Assembly: GCF_023973165.1 (NCBI RefSeq)
Contig: NZ_CP099547.1
Coordinates: forward strand, 1,860,001 to 1,924,000
Direction: 5' to 3'
DNA length: 64,000 nt
Origin: Arcanobacterium pinnipediorum
GTDB lineage: Bacteria; Actinomycetota; Actinomycetes; Actinomycetales; Actinomycetaceae
Shown here: positions 52,609-61,519 of the stretch, one piece after another
How positions within the stretch are numbered: position 1 is the first letter of the stretch
Layout of the letters: every line of letters begins with the position of its first letter
Notes under the pieces: model-generated
Told to the model about the DNA's origin: nothing
The model's database searches: none
What the model saw: the letters and a program-made list of their open reading frames with translations, nothing else
Made by a program: the position numbers and the translations under genes

Positions 52609-53529
52609 ATGTCTGTCCCATTTATTATTGGTGCCTACGCATCACTGCCCGCAACCAAAGAGGAACAAGCGGACTATTACCAGATACTTGCCGGCCAACC
52701 GTGGGTTCAGGGTTTAGAGATTCCGTTCCGTGATTCAATTACCGACGACGTTGAGTGGTTTGTATCTCAGCTCTCTCCTAATTTTACCACCAATATGCTC
52801 ACCCCTATCCCTGGTGTTATGCAACGCGTTGGTAAGGATCAGTATTTTGGTTTGGCCTCACCAGAAGAAAGTGGCAAAACAGCTGCTCTTGATTATCTAT
52901 TGAATGCCTCGTGGGCGATTAAGGCAATCAACGATGCTGCCGGGCGCCAAGTTTTTACCCACGTCGCCTTACACTCTGCACCAACTAAAATTGCAGATCC
53001 GGTTGCGTTTAATCATTCTTTAGATGTGGTTACCCAATGGGATTGGGACGATGCCAAACTCGTTATTGAACATCAAGACGCATTCATCGCCGAGCAAAGC
53101 CCACAAAAGGGTTTTTTGAGTTTAGCTGATGAGATTAAAGCCGGACGTGCTCACGGTCTTGAGATTCTGATTAATTGGGGACGATCAGTTATCGAAGGCC
53201 GTGATACTCAAACTGCCTACGAACATGTAGAAACTGCCGGTAGTGCCCACGCGTTAGCTGGCGTGATGTTTTCTGGGGCACATGCGCAACCAAATGCGTA
53301 TGGTCCGGCATGGAATGACGATCATGTTCCGCTCAACACTGACGAACCGACGTCGTTAATGACGTCCTCGCACGTAGCTGACGTTTCCCGACTCGCCCAG
53401 AAATATTCTGCTTCAGTGATGGGAGCGAAGGTGAGCATTGGAACCGAGGCCTCGTTGTCCACTAGGCTGGAGATACTTCGCCATATTGCTATGGCGGCAG
53501 GATCAACAACCACATTGCAGATAGGTTAA
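52609..53529 (+). CDS. DUF4862 family protein (TIM-barrel-like)
   Basis: 306 residues, MSVPFIIGAYASLPATKEEQ. The family occurs in actinobacteria; regions such as VQGLEIPFRDSI, TNMLTPIPGVMQRVG, KLVIEHQDAFIAEQSPQKGF and ALAGVMFSGAHAQPNAYGPA WNDDH fit DUF4862, which resembles sugar-phosphate isomerase-like barrels. Substrate unknown. The next gene begins 5 bp after its stop, so they form an operon. Confidence 0.8.
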   Translation: MSVPFIIGAYASLPATKEEQADYYQILAGQPWVQGLEIPFRDSITDDVEWFVSQLSPNFTTNMLTPIPGVMQRVGKDQYFGLASPEESGKTAALDYLLNASWAIKAINDAAGRQVFTHVALHSAPTKIADPVAFNHSLDVVTQWDWDDAKLVIEHQDAFIAEQSPQKGFLSLADEIKAGRAHGLEILINWGRSVIEGRDTQTAYEHVETAGSAHALAGVMFSGAHAQPNAYGPAWNDDHVPLNTDEPTSLMTSSHVADVSRLAQKYSASVMGAKVSIGTEASLSTRLEILRHIAMAAGSTTTLQIG

Positions 53530-53533
53530 ATCT

Positions 53534-54349
53534 ATGAGTCAGCCCGCAGATACCCCCAAGAGTCGCCGCAACATTATTATTTCGCTCATTGCCCTGATAA
53601 CGGTGGCAGTGCTGGTGATTAGCCTTATCGCCTCGGGCTTTTTGTTGGGAAAGCCGTCACCGCAGGGATCGCCGTCGGAATCAACGGCGGCTCAAAGTCA
53701 GCCGAGTGGAAAAGAAAGTAGCGCTTCTGGTGGCAACGCTTCTGGTGGCAACGCTTCTGGTGGTAGCGATTCTGCCCAGCAGCCGGCTACCGAACTCGAT
53801 CCGCAACTTAAACAAGCGGTAGAAAACGAACACCGGAAGGATCCTAACGATCCGCGAGCGCTCGGTTCGGTTGATGCGCCAGTTATTATTGAAATGTATT
53901 CGGATTATCGGTGCGGGCATTGCCGGGACTGGTCGCTGAACACATTGCCAGAACTCCAAGATCTTATTGATAGCGGCAAGATCCGGGTTGAATACAATTC
54001 GTTGCCGATTCTTGGCAAGGATTCCATTCTTGCAGCGCAAGCCTCGCATGCGGCGGCTTTGCAAAATAAGTTCTGGGAATACCATAAGGAACTTTTCACG
54101 AACCTGCCCGAGGTCACCCCGCAAGCCCTGACTGAGTTGGCTGGCAAATTGGGAATGGATACTGAGAAGTTCGCAGCCGATCTCGTCTCTGATGAAACGG
54201 TGGCTGCTATTAGTGGCGAACGCAGTCACGGAATCGCTCTGGGGATCACGGGTACTCCGGCATTCCTGATCGGTTATTCGTTTATTTCCGGAGCATTGCC
54301 TGCAGATCGTTTTATTTCCGTCATCGATCAAGAAATGCAGCGTTTTTAA
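53534..54349 (+). CDS. Membrane-anchored DsbA-like thiol-disulfide oxidoreductase
   Basis: 271 residues. An N-terminal helix (NIIISLIALITVAVLVISLI) and a Gly/Ser/Asn-rich linker (GGNASGGNASGGS, residues about 60-80) precede a thioredoxin-fold domain with the active site YRCGHCRDWS (CGHC), the inserted helical domain, and the cis-proline loop GITGTPAFLIG. Acts outside the membrane, forming or shuffling disulfides in secreted proteins, such as the surface proteins in this region that contain cysteines. Confidence 0.9.
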   Translation: MSQPADTPKSRRNIIISLIALITVAVLVISLIASGFLLGKPSPQGSPSESTAAQSQPSGKESSASGGNASGGNASGGSDSAQQPATELDPQLKQAVENEHRKDPNDPRALGSVDAPVIIEMYSDYRCGHCRDWSLNTLPELQDLIDSGKIRVEYNSLPILGKDSILAAQASHAAALQNKFWEYHKELFTNLPEVTPQALTELAGKLGMDTEKFAADLVSDETVAAISGERSHGIALGITGTPAFLIGYSFISGALPADRFISVIDQEMQRF

Positions 54350-54400
54350 CGTAGCCTAACGTTTTAACGTACCCCAACGTTTTAACGTAGCCCAACCTTT
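54342..54400. repeat. 18-bp tandem repeat, 3 copies
   Basis: GTTTTAACGTAGCCCAAC-type units in tandem just after the dsbA-like stop. Short repeats of this kind often vary in number. Confidence 0.65.
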
Positions 54401-54455
54401 TCGCCACTCATTGTCAGATCCAACCGGGGAAGACGAACCACTGCAAGGAAATCTT

Positions 54456-55034
54456 ATGTCTATCAAACGATTCATCTCCCACACTTTTCAAAAATTTTCC
54501 CGCTGGGAACTACAGGTCGAACCACTACCGCCAAAAGCTATTGTGATCGGCGCTCCGCATACATCGAACTGGGACGCGATCTACATGTTGGTAGCTTTTT
54601 GGCATTCGGAACGTAACTTACGATTCTTGGTGAAAGATTCGGTTATTCGAAGCCCACTAGGCCCAATTGCGCGCGCTTTTGGTGCAGTTGGGGTAGATCG
54701 GCATTCACCGCATGGAGTGGTTAGTGATATTGCGCAACAAGCTCGTCACGCAACTGATTTTACTTTGTGTTTAGCTCCTAAAGGTACCCGCAGTAAGCGT
54801 GATACGTGGCGGTCTGGGTTTTACCATATCGCCTACGAAGCCGGGGTGCCGGTGGTGTTTGGCTTCATTGATTCGCATACTCGCACCTATGGCTGGCGTG
54901 GCTCGATGATGCTAAGCGGTGACCGCAAGGCAGATATGGATCGTATTCGTGAATTTTATGAACCGCTAGCCGGTATTCATCCGGAACTTACATCCACGCC
55001 TCGCCTGCGTGACGAATCACCGTTGGAGAACTAA
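54456..55034 (+). CDS. 1-acyl-glycerol-phosphate acyltransferase-like protein
   Basis: I choose ATG 54456 (192 residues, MSIKRFISHTFQKFSRWELQ) with AAGGAAATC upstream. The acyltransferase signature H-x4-D is in GAPHTSNWDAIYM, block II in RSPLGPIARAFGAVGVDRHS, and a third block CLAPKGTRSK (the usual EGTR becomes KGTR). These belong to PlsC-type proteins that acylate lysophosphatidate or related lipids at the membrane. It is small with no long helix. Confidence 0.85.
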   Translation: MSIKRFISHTFQKFSRWELQVEPLPPKAIVIGAPHTSNWDAIYMLVAFWHSERNLRFLVKDSVIRSPLGPIARAFGAVGVDRHSPHGVVSDIAQQARHATDFTLCLAPKGTRSKRDTWRSGFYHIAYEAGVPVVFGFIDSHTRTYGWRGSMMLSGDRKADMDRIREFYEPLAGIHPELTSTPRLRDESPLEN

Positions 55035-55035
55035 A

Positions 55036-55866
55036 ATGACTCGACTATCTACCGGCTACACGATGCCCGCCCTCGGATTTGGCACCTACCAGATTCCGTT
55101 AGCTGATACTGCTGATCTGGTCCAGCAAGCCTTCGCAGTAGGCTACCGCCATATTGATACCGCACAAATGTATGGCAATGAGGCCGGGGTTGGGCGGGCA
55201 ATGATCGAATCTGGGCTCGCGCGCGCGAGCATTTTTATTACAACGAAACTTAATAACCCGAACCATGAAGCTGATAAGGCACGCGAATCTTTCGCTCAAT
55301 CCTTACGCAATCTGCGCACCGAGTATGTTGATTTGTTTTTGATCCATTGGCCGCTGCCGATGCACTACGGCGGAGATTTCCCGCAGACGTTTAAGACCAT
55401 CGAATCGTTTGTAGCTGAGGGCCGTGCACGATCCGTTGGTGTTTCTAATTTCGAGATCGAACATATTGAGAAGTTAGTATCTGCCGGTTGTGGCGTGCCT
55501 GCGGTCAACCAGATCGAGATCCATCCTTATTTCCAAAATCGCGACGTTGTTGATTACTGCCGGAAGATGGGGATTACGGTAGAGTCGTGGTCACCGTTGG
55601 GTCGCGGGGAAGATCTTAAAGATCCGGTGATTTTAGAGATCGCTGATAAACATCATGCCACGCCAGCACAGGTGGTGTTAGCGTGGCATTTAGCGGAAAA
55701 TTTCGTAGTTATTCCAAAGTCATCGACGTTAGCTCGGCAACAGCAAAACTTTGATTCGTTGCGGGTGACTTTAGATTATGACGATCTTGCCGCTATTCGG
55801 GCACTTGATCGCGGTGCCGATGGCCGGCGCGGTCCACATCCGAACGACTTTTCGCGGCTTTCGTGA
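55036..55866 (+). CDS. Aldo/keto reductase
   Basis: 276 residues from ATG 55036, just after the previous stop (GGAGAA upstream). Catalytic tetrad: Asp and Tyr in HIDTAQMYGNE, Lys in FITTKLNN, His in FLIHWPLP. NADPH-site residues lie in VIPKSSTLARQQQNFDSL. Family 5-like (2,5-diketo-gluconate reductase type). Substrate unknown. Its stop overlaps the next gene. Confidence 0.93.
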   Translation: MTRLSTGYTMPALGFGTYQIPLADTADLVQQAFAVGYRHIDTAQMYGNEAGVGRAMIESGLARASIFITTKLNNPNHEADKARESFAQSLRNLRTEYVDLFLIHWPLPMHYGGDFPQTFKTIESFVAEGRARSVGVSNFEIEHIEKLVSAGCGVPAVNQIEIHPYFQNRDVVDYCRKMGITVESWSPLGRGEDLKDPVILEIADKHHATPAQVVLAWHLAENFVVIPKSSTLARQQQNFDSLRVTLDYDDLAAIRALDRGADGRRGPHPNDFSRLS

Positions 55867-56564
55867 TGATTAGTGCAGCTGCGGCGTTCGAGCCTGCGTT
55901 AGCTTTTCTGCACCAGCATTTGTTCTCCCCTGATCGGATTGTCTCTGGCGAACCGGTGAGCTTGAGCCAGCGGCGGTATCGGTTTGAACATTGTCAACGA
56001 GTTGCGCGCATTGGGCGTGTAGTTGCGCAAGCTGAGGGGCTTGATGGCGATGTTTTAGCTTTGGGGTGTTTGCTGCATGATGTGGGGAAGTTTGATGCAC
56101 CTTTCCCCGTCGATCACGGCCGTGCCGGGGCTGTGGTTGCACACCAGTTTCTTTCTGCGCTTGGGTTGGATCAATCTCAGCGTGACGAAATCGTCCAGGG
56201 TATTGCGATGCATACCGACGATTTATACAATCCGCGCTCTGATGGGCAAGGCGGGGATCACGATGTGCACGGGCGGCCATATTTAGTGTTTGATACATCC
56301 CCAAGCCTCTTAGCTCGCTGTATCGGGGACTGCGATAATATCGATCGGTTTGGCGCCTACCGGGTGGCAGATACACTGGCGTACATAGGCTTCATGGATC
56401 TTTCCACTACCGAGCAACTCCGGTGGCTAAAGAGCTATCTTAACAAGCTTGACAGGCTGTGGAGCCAGCCATGTGCTACTCAGACGGCTACTCGGCTGTG
56501 GCAAGAAGCAATCGATGTACAGCGGACGTTCTTTGGTCGCTTAGCTACAGAATTAACAGCTTAG
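55863..56564 (+). CDS. HD-domain phosphohydrolase
   Basis: 233 residues from GTG 55863 (or ATG 55866), overlapping the reductase stop. Metal-binding HD motif: RYRFEHCQRV (first histidine), CLLHDVGKFD (HD), IAMHTDD and DCDNIDRFG (aspartate). Such proteins hydrolyse nucleotides or phosphate monoesters; the substrate is unknown. Translationally coupled to the aldo/keto reductase gene. Confidence 0.9.
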   Translation: MMISAAAAFEPALAFLHQHLFSPDRIVSGEPVSLSQRRYRFEHCQRVARIGRVVAQAEGLDGDVLALGCLLHDVGKFDAPFPVDHGRAGAVVAHQFLSALGLDQSQRDEIVQGIAMHTDDLYNPRSDGQGGDHDVHGRPYLVFDTSPSLLARCIGDCDNIDRFGAYRVADTLAYIGFMDLSTTEQLRWLKSYLNKLDRLWSQPCATQTATRLWQEAIDVQRTFFGRLATELTA

Positions 56565-56589
56565 CTACAGAAATTGTCTAGCGTTGCCG

Positions 56590-56630
56590 ATTCCAGATCG
56601 GTTACTATTCCAGATCGGTTACTATTCCAG
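56590..56630. repeat. 17-bp tandem repeat, 2.3 copies
   Basis: ATTCCAGATCGGTTACT units between the convergent HD-domain and dnaB genes. Confidence 0.65.
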
Positions 56631-56632
56631 GA

Positions 56633-57994
56633 CTAATAATCCTCCGCCGACGCATAGTTCGCAAAGCGCGTGAGCTGGCCTTGGAACTCAAGTTCGATAT
56701 CATCTGAGGTTGGGCCGGATCGGTTCTTTCCCACGATAATTTGTGCCGGTGGTAACGCACCCATCTCGTCACGTTCCTTGGGACGATTAATGAGGATAAC
56801 GACGTCGGCATCCTGCTCTAGTGATCCAGATTCACGCAAGTCAGATACTTGGGGTTTCTTCGAATCTCGGCGTTCGGTTTCACGATTGAGCTGCGCGATT
56901 GCAATGATCGGGATCTCGAGCTCTTTAGCAAGTAGTTTGATAGAGCGCGAAAACTCTGAGACTTCTTGTTGGCGTGATTCTGGGGTGCGCCCACCGGAGG
57001 TGAGTAACTGCAGATAGTCGATCACAATGAGCTCAATGCCGTGCTGTTGGCGCATTCGGCGTGCTTTGGAGCGAATCTCCATCATAGTCAGGTTAGGAGA
57101 ATCGTCAACGAAAAGCGGTGCGTCGGCGATACGTTCAAGTGTTTGGGAAATTTGTTCCCAGTGGCGTTGTTCGAGGTCACCTCCGATAAGCCGTGATAAC
57201 CACACTCCTGACTCGGCTGCCAACATGCGCATCGCCAATTCATTGCGGTTCATTTCCAACGAGAAGAACGCCACCGGCTTATTCTCTTTCATAGAAATGT
57301 GCCGGCAAAAATCCATCGCTAACGTTGTTTTCCCCATTCCTGGGCGAGCGGCCACAATAATCATCTGGTTGGGTCGCAAACCAAGCAAGACTTTATCAAG
57401 ATCGTGGAAACCGGTAGCTAAGCCGGCTAATTGGCCATCACGAGCCGAGTTTAATTCCAGTTCTTCATATACATCTGGAAGGATTGCACGGAGTTGAGCG
57501 TAGTCATTTGACGATTTAGATTCACTTAATGCATACACTTCGGATTGTGCCAGATTAACTAACTGGGCAACGTCGCCGCGTTCGGTAGTATATCCGAGCT
57601 GGGCAATACGGGTTCCAGTTTCGACTAACCTGCGTAATACTGCCTGGTCGCGCACAATCTGTGCATAGTATGCGGCATTAGCTGCAGTTGGCACTCCTGA
57701 AACAAGATCGTGGAGGACTGCTCGCCCACCTACTTGTTCCAACACGCCTTGGCGTTGTAGCTCTGCAGCAACCGTGATCGCGTCCGCAGGCTGGCCGGTA
57801 CCGAAAAGAGTAAGTATGGTGTTATAGATCGTGGCGTGAGCTGGGCGGTAGAAATCCTTGGCATCAAGTATTTCCAAAACATCGGCTAGTGCATCTTTGC
57901 TGAGCATCATTCCGCCAAGGACGGAGCGTTCGGCATCTATATCGTGGGGTGGGGTACGTTCATACTGAGAGTTCGACATATCGTTCACGTCCAT
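56633..57994 (-). CDS. dnaB: Replicative DNA helicase DnaB
   Basis: I choose ATG 57994 (453 residues, MDVNDMSNSQYERTPPHDID); ATG 57979 is an alternative and the frame is open to 58057. The N-terminal domain (HDIDAERSVLGGMMLSKDAL ADVL) is followed by the RecA-fold helicase: AARPGMGKTTLAMDFCRH (Walker A), FFSLEMNRNELAMR, VIDYLQLLTSGG (Walker B) and SDLRESGSLEQDADVVILIN. It unwinds DNA at the replication fork. No intein. The upstream DNA contains a cluster of DnaA boxes. Confidence 0.95.
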   Translation of the reverse strand: MDVNDMSNSQYERTPPHDIDAERSVLGGMMLSKDALADVLEILDAKDFYRPAHATIYNTILTLFGTGQPADAITVAAELQRQGVLEQVGGRAVLHDLVSGVPTAANAAYYAQIVRDQAVLRRLVETGTRIAQLGYTTERGDVAQLVNLAQSEVYALSESKSSNDYAQLRAILPDVYEELELNSARDGQLAGLATGFHDLDKVLLGLRPNQMIIVAARPGMGKTTLAMDFCRHISMKENKPVAFFSLEMNRNELAMRMLAAESGVWLSRLIGGDLEQRHWEQISQTLERIADAPLFVDDSPNLTMMEIRSKARRMRQQHGIELIVIDYLQLLTSGGRTPESRQQEVSEFSRSIKLLAKELEIPIIAIAQLNRETERRDSKKPQVSDLRESGSLEQDADVVILINRPKERDEMGALPPAQIIVGKNRSGPTSDDIELEFQGQLTRFANYASAEDY

Positions 57995-58128
57995 TCTTTT
58001 GCCACTCAAACTGCCACGAGTGCTCATCGCCTTGTTCGCACCGCAGCGCACTACCACAGCTAATTATGGCTGATTTCGCGCATAAGTGCTGTGGTTTGTT
58101 CAATCTCACTGCATGTATTGCGAGTAAA

Positions 58129-58308
58129 CTATCCACAGCTCTGTGATTACTTTAAGTTTTTCTGTGGATAACTGCGGTGGATTTGTGTATAACCCTGCTA
58201 GTAACTTCTTCAGTTATCCACAGATTTTCACATATTTATCCACCGTTGTGGATTATGGTGGCGCCTTCCCCGCTATCTCGCCATAATGTTCTCCACGCAT
58301 GTGGATAG
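58129..58308. promoter_or_regulatory. Cluster of seven DnaA-box-like sites
   Basis: Consensus TTATCCACA (or complement TGTGGATAA): perfect at 58163-58171 and 58214-58222; one mismatch at 58129-58137, 58184-58192, 58236-58244, 58247-58255 and 58300-58308. Seven sites in 180 bp of the divergent gap between dnaB and the MATE gene, with a T-rich stretch after. Either DnaA control of dnaB or a replication-origin-like region. No dnaA or dnaN is adjacent. The rest of the 466-bp gap holds no ORF. Confidence 0.7.
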
Positions 58309-58461
58309 TTTACGATTTTTACTACCTCGTTTTGCAAACTTTTCCGCAGTTAGACCTCAACCACTTTAAGTTTCCGCGTGTCGTCAATACCGTTGAAGTT
58401 TCGGTAGTCTGGAAGTCGAAGATTACTCAGTACCTTTGTTGTGAAAAGATTCGAGGCTTTT

Positions 58462-59799
58462 GTGGCTAACGATGATCTAGAACATGTAGATTTAGCAATC
58501 ATCCGACTCGCATTACCGTCCTTGGGCGCGTTACTTGCTGAGCCGCTATTAGTAGCTGTAGATACGACGATGATTGGTCGCCTGCCCGGTAGCGCTCCTC
58601 TCGCTGGACTTTCTCTCGCTTCAACAATTTTGACCACTCTAGTGGGCCTATGTATTTTCTTGACCTATGCCACTACTGCTGCTACTGCGCGTGCGGTCGG
58701 TGCCAACCGGAACAAAGAAGGTTACCGCTTCGGAATAGATGGTATCTGGCTTGCTGGTGGTCTCGGTATTGTTCTCGGTCTGATCTTGTATTTTGGTGGT
58801 TCAGTTATTATCAGTTGGTTTAATCCAACCGCTGCAGTAACTACACAGGCGCTTTCTTATCTTCATGCAAGTTCCTGGGGTCTTCCCGGCATGCTGATTG
58901 TTCTTGCCGCTACAGGTACCTTGCGTGGCTTTGCCGATGCCCGTACGCCGTTTATAGTGGCAACGAGTGGAGCGTTAGTTAACATCCCCATCAATGCGAT
59001 TCTTATCTACGTATTCGGGTTAGGGATAACAGGGGCTGGTCTTGGTACTGCTTTAGCACAATCGGGTATGGCAATTGTCTTAGTTACTATTATTGCCCAC
59101 CGTGCTCGGCAAGCGGGCGCGTCGATACTAGCTTCTGGAACTGGCGTTTTACGTTCGCTGCATGATGCGTTTCCGCTTATTGTTCGTACCTTGTCACTGC
59201 GTAGTGCTATTTTATTGTTGATCGCTGGAGCTTCGGGACTTGGTACGGTTGCTCTTGCTACGAATCAAATCGTGATGACGGTGTGGAATTTCATGTCTTA
59301 TGGCCTGGATTCTTTGGCTACTGCAGCACAAATCCTTGTTGGTCAGGCTCTTGGCTTGAACCAACCGAACGTTGTTCGGCGCGTGTTACATCGCTGTATA
59401 TTATGGGGAGTCTGGGTTGGTATCGGATTGGGAATCGTTGTTGGTGCACTCTCATTTGTTGTGCCGTGGATTATGAGTACTGATGCCGATGTGCAAACTT
59501 TGTCTCGAATAATCTTGTGGATTGCAGGTCTCGCTGTGCCTTTAGCGTCGCTGGCTTTTATCCTCGATGGGGTTCTCATTGGCGCTGGTGATACTCGACG
59601 CTTAGCGTGGTACATGTTAGCTACGCTGTGTGCTTTTGCTCCTGTTGCGGGTATTGTTTTGTGGCGTCCTGATTGGTTTGGTCAAACGTGGGGTATGGCT
59701 GTTCTTTGGATTGGTTATGGCGGGGTAACAATGGCGGTACGTGCCGGAACTCAATTTGTTCGTACTCGTGGCGATGACTGGATGCATCTCGCTCGTTAA
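58462..59799 (+). CDS. MATE-family multidrug/cation efflux transporter (DinF-like)
   Basis: 445 residues from GTG 58462 (GAGG 5 nt upstream), although the frame is also open from GTG 58441. Twelve hydrophobic helices; MATE signatures are ALPSLGALLAEPLLVAVDTTMIG at the N-terminus, GTLRGFADARTPF in the middle and YGLDSLATAAQILVGQALGL. Sodium- or proton-coupled export of cationic compounds is expected. Divergent from dnaB across the DnaA-box cluster. Confidence 0.9.
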   Translation: MANDDLEHVDLAIIRLALPSLGALLAEPLLVAVDTTMIGRLPGSAPLAGLSLASTILTTLVGLCIFLTYATTAATARAVGANRNKEGYRFGIDGIWLAGGLGIVLGLILYFGGSVIISWFNPTAAVTTQALSYLHASSWGLPGMLIVLAATGTLRGFADARTPFIVATSGALVNIPINAILIYVFGLGITGAGLGTALAQSGMAIVLVTIIAHRARQAGASILASGTGVLRSLHDAFPLIVRTLSLRSAILLLIAGASGLGTVALATNQIVMTVWNFMSYGLDSLATAAQILVGQALGLNQPNVVRRVLHRCILWGVWVGIGLGIVVGALSFVVPWIMSTDADVQTLSRIILWIAGLAVPLASLAFILDGVLIGAGDTRRLAWYMLATLCAFAPVAGIVLWRPDWFGQTWGMAVLWIGYGGVTMAVRAGTQFVRTRGDDWMHLAR

Positions 59800-59969
59800 T
59801 GGGTTCTGGGCTGCGCATAGACAGTACGTAACTGTGTGCCTGTAGGTATTGCTCTACGTATTGCTATTTTTAACCAAGGTGAAGCGCTGACTCGTTTCTT
59901 TTTCGCACTAGTTCTTCTGTTCTGTGCCGTGGCTTGCTCTACTTTCCTGCTATTTGTTCCGGCTTTGCA

Positions 59970-61366
59970 GGCTCTTCGGATTTTGGCGGGGTTAGGGGAT
60001 GTGAAAGTGGTGAAGATAGTTCATGCTTAGAGTGTGAGCAAAAAACCTGAAACTATCTTCACCAGTTCTGATCCTAACGTAATCGTGGCTCGTTTGCTGA
60101 GTTTAAAAGATGTTGTGCCTGTGGCTTATCATCGTCACGGACCACACCAGTCAATCGAGATCGAGCAAGATCTTAACACCGTGGTGTGTCCTCGATGCAA
60201 GGTACGGGCACGAGTCAAGGATAGGCCACGAGTTCCTTATATCGATCTGCCCGTTTACGGACGCCCCATGGGTTTGATCTGGCGTAAACACCGCTGGTAT
60301 TGTCCTAACCATCAATGCGATATGGGGTCATGGACAAGCCAGGACAAACGCATTGCTAGTAGACACTGTCGGTTAACGACCAGGGCAGCTAAATGGGCGA
60401 CCAGGCAAGTAGGAATGGGACGGACAATAAGTGAAGTCGCTGCCGAGCTGGGCTGTGATTGGCACACGATTAACCATACCGTGACCGTCTACGGGCAGGC
60501 CTTACTTGATGCTGATCGTAAACGTTTATCTCAAACTCCTGCAATCGGTCTTGACGAGACAAGTTTCGTTCGTTTGAACAAACGCCCTACCCAATATGTG
60601 ACCACGCTATGCGATGTAGCCAACCACCAGATCATTGATATTATTCCAAGCCGTAACTATGTTGAGGTTGCCCGTTTCCTTCACCGCTTCCCTACCTATT
60701 GGAAACAAGGAATCAGCTATGCCACACTCGATATGAGCCCGGCCTACCGGGCTGTTTTCAACGTGGTCACACCACACGCTACCCAAGTCGCTGACCACTT
60801 CCACGTCATCACATTAGCTAACCGAGCCCTTGATCGTGTACGCCGGCGTGTTCAACAACAAACACTTGGACACCGCGGACGAAAAACCGACCCGCTCTAC
60901 CGTATAAGACGCCAACTTGTCTACGGACAAGAAAAACTCACCGATAAAACACAACATCGGATCGAATCACTTTTACGCTTAGGAGACCCTCATGGTGAAG
61001 TCGCTATCGCTTACCGTGTCAAAGAACGCCTCCGAAATTTCTACGCTCAAGACAACATCACCACCGCTCAAACCATGCTTGATCAACTCATCAACCACAC
61101 CAGCCAGGACTTCATGCCCCAAGAAATCCAACAACTTAGCCGAACACTTAAAAACTGGTATCACCAGATCCTGGCCTACCACCACGCCCGCCTATCGAAC
61201 TCGATCACCGAAGCCATGAACAACCTCATCAAACGCATCAAAAGAATCGGCTACGGATTTACCAACTTCACCAACTACCGCATCAGATGCCTCCTCTACG
61301 CAGGCAAACCCAACTGGCGACTCCTCAACACAATCTTCCCCTAACCCCGCCAAAATCCGAAGAGCC
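59970..61366 (+). mobile_element. ISL3-family element, copy C (diverged)
   Basis: 1397 bp with 29-bp perfect terminal repeats starting GGCTCTTCGGATTTTGGCGG, and 8-bp duplication GCTTTGCA (59962-59969, 61367-61374). A different, shorter ISL3 lineage from copies A and B, lacking their 3' non-coding part. Removing it and one duplication joins a small hydrophobic ORF (GTG 59836, VGIALRIAIFNQGEALTRFF..) to a stop at 61402, so it may interrupt a 53-residue membrane peptide; I rate that gene as doubtful. Confidence 0.96.
60034..61344 (+). CDS. ISL3-family transposase (copy C)
   Basis: 436 residues, about three quarters identical to the other two copies. CPRCKVRARVKDRPRVPYID then YCPNHQCDMGSWT (zinc-binding), HTH RTISEVAAELGCDWHTIN, catalytic IGLDETSFVRLNKRPTQYVT, ATLDMSPAYRAVFN, ADHFHVITLAN and the terminal SNSITEAMNNLIKRIKRIGY GFTNF. 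Intact. Confidence 0.95.
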   Translation: MSKKPETIFTSSDPNVIVARLLSLKDVVPVAYHRHGPHQSIEIEQDLNTVVCPRCKVRARVKDRPRVPYIDLPVYGRPMGLIWRKHRWYCPNHQCDMGSWTSQDKRIASRHCRLTTRAAKWATRQVGMGRTISEVAAELGCDWHTINHTVTVYGQALLDADRKRLSQTPAIGLDETSFVRLNKRPTQYVTTLCDVANHQIIDIIPSRNYVEVARFLHRFPTYWKQGISYATLDMSPAYRAVFNVVTPHATQVADHFHVITLANRALDRVRRRVQQQTLGHRGRKTDPLYRIRRQLVYGQEKLTDKTQHRIESLLRLGDPHGEVAIAYRVKERLRNFYAQDNITTAQTMLDQLINHTSQDFMPQEIQQLSRTLKNWYHQILAYHHARLSNSITEAMNNLIKRIKRIGYGFTNFTNYRIRCLLYAGKPNWRLLNTIFP

Positions 61367-61448
61367 GCTTTGCATGGTGGCGCTGATTGTCTCTTTCTTT
61401 AGTTGATCTCCTGTTGGAATCGCCGTAGTTGTTGCTGTTGAAAAGCAA

Positions 61449-61482
61449 CGGGTGGGCATGAACTTTCGTTCATGCCCACCCG
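61449..61482. terminator. Hairpin downstream of surface-protein gene
   Basis: Perfect stem CGGGTGGGCATGAAC / GTTCATGCCCACCCG with a TTTC loop, 37 bp past the stop of the minus-strand surface-protein gene; on the minus strand it is followed by TTGCTTTTC. Confidence 0.85.
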
Positions 61483-61519
61483 TATGGTAGTTAGCGATTA
61501 CTCGCTAATCACGTTGGAA

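Noticed and set aside
53681..54331. Minus-strand ORF of 216 codons opposite the DsbA-like gene
   Set aside because: The plus-strand protein has a helix, CGHC and cis-proline loop; the antisense has no motif.
59836..60030. 64-codon hydrophobic ORF before ISL3 copy C as a real gene
   Set aside because: It reads into the IS; the restored 53-residue frame has no clear ribosome site or relatives I recognise. Mentioned only in the IS entry.
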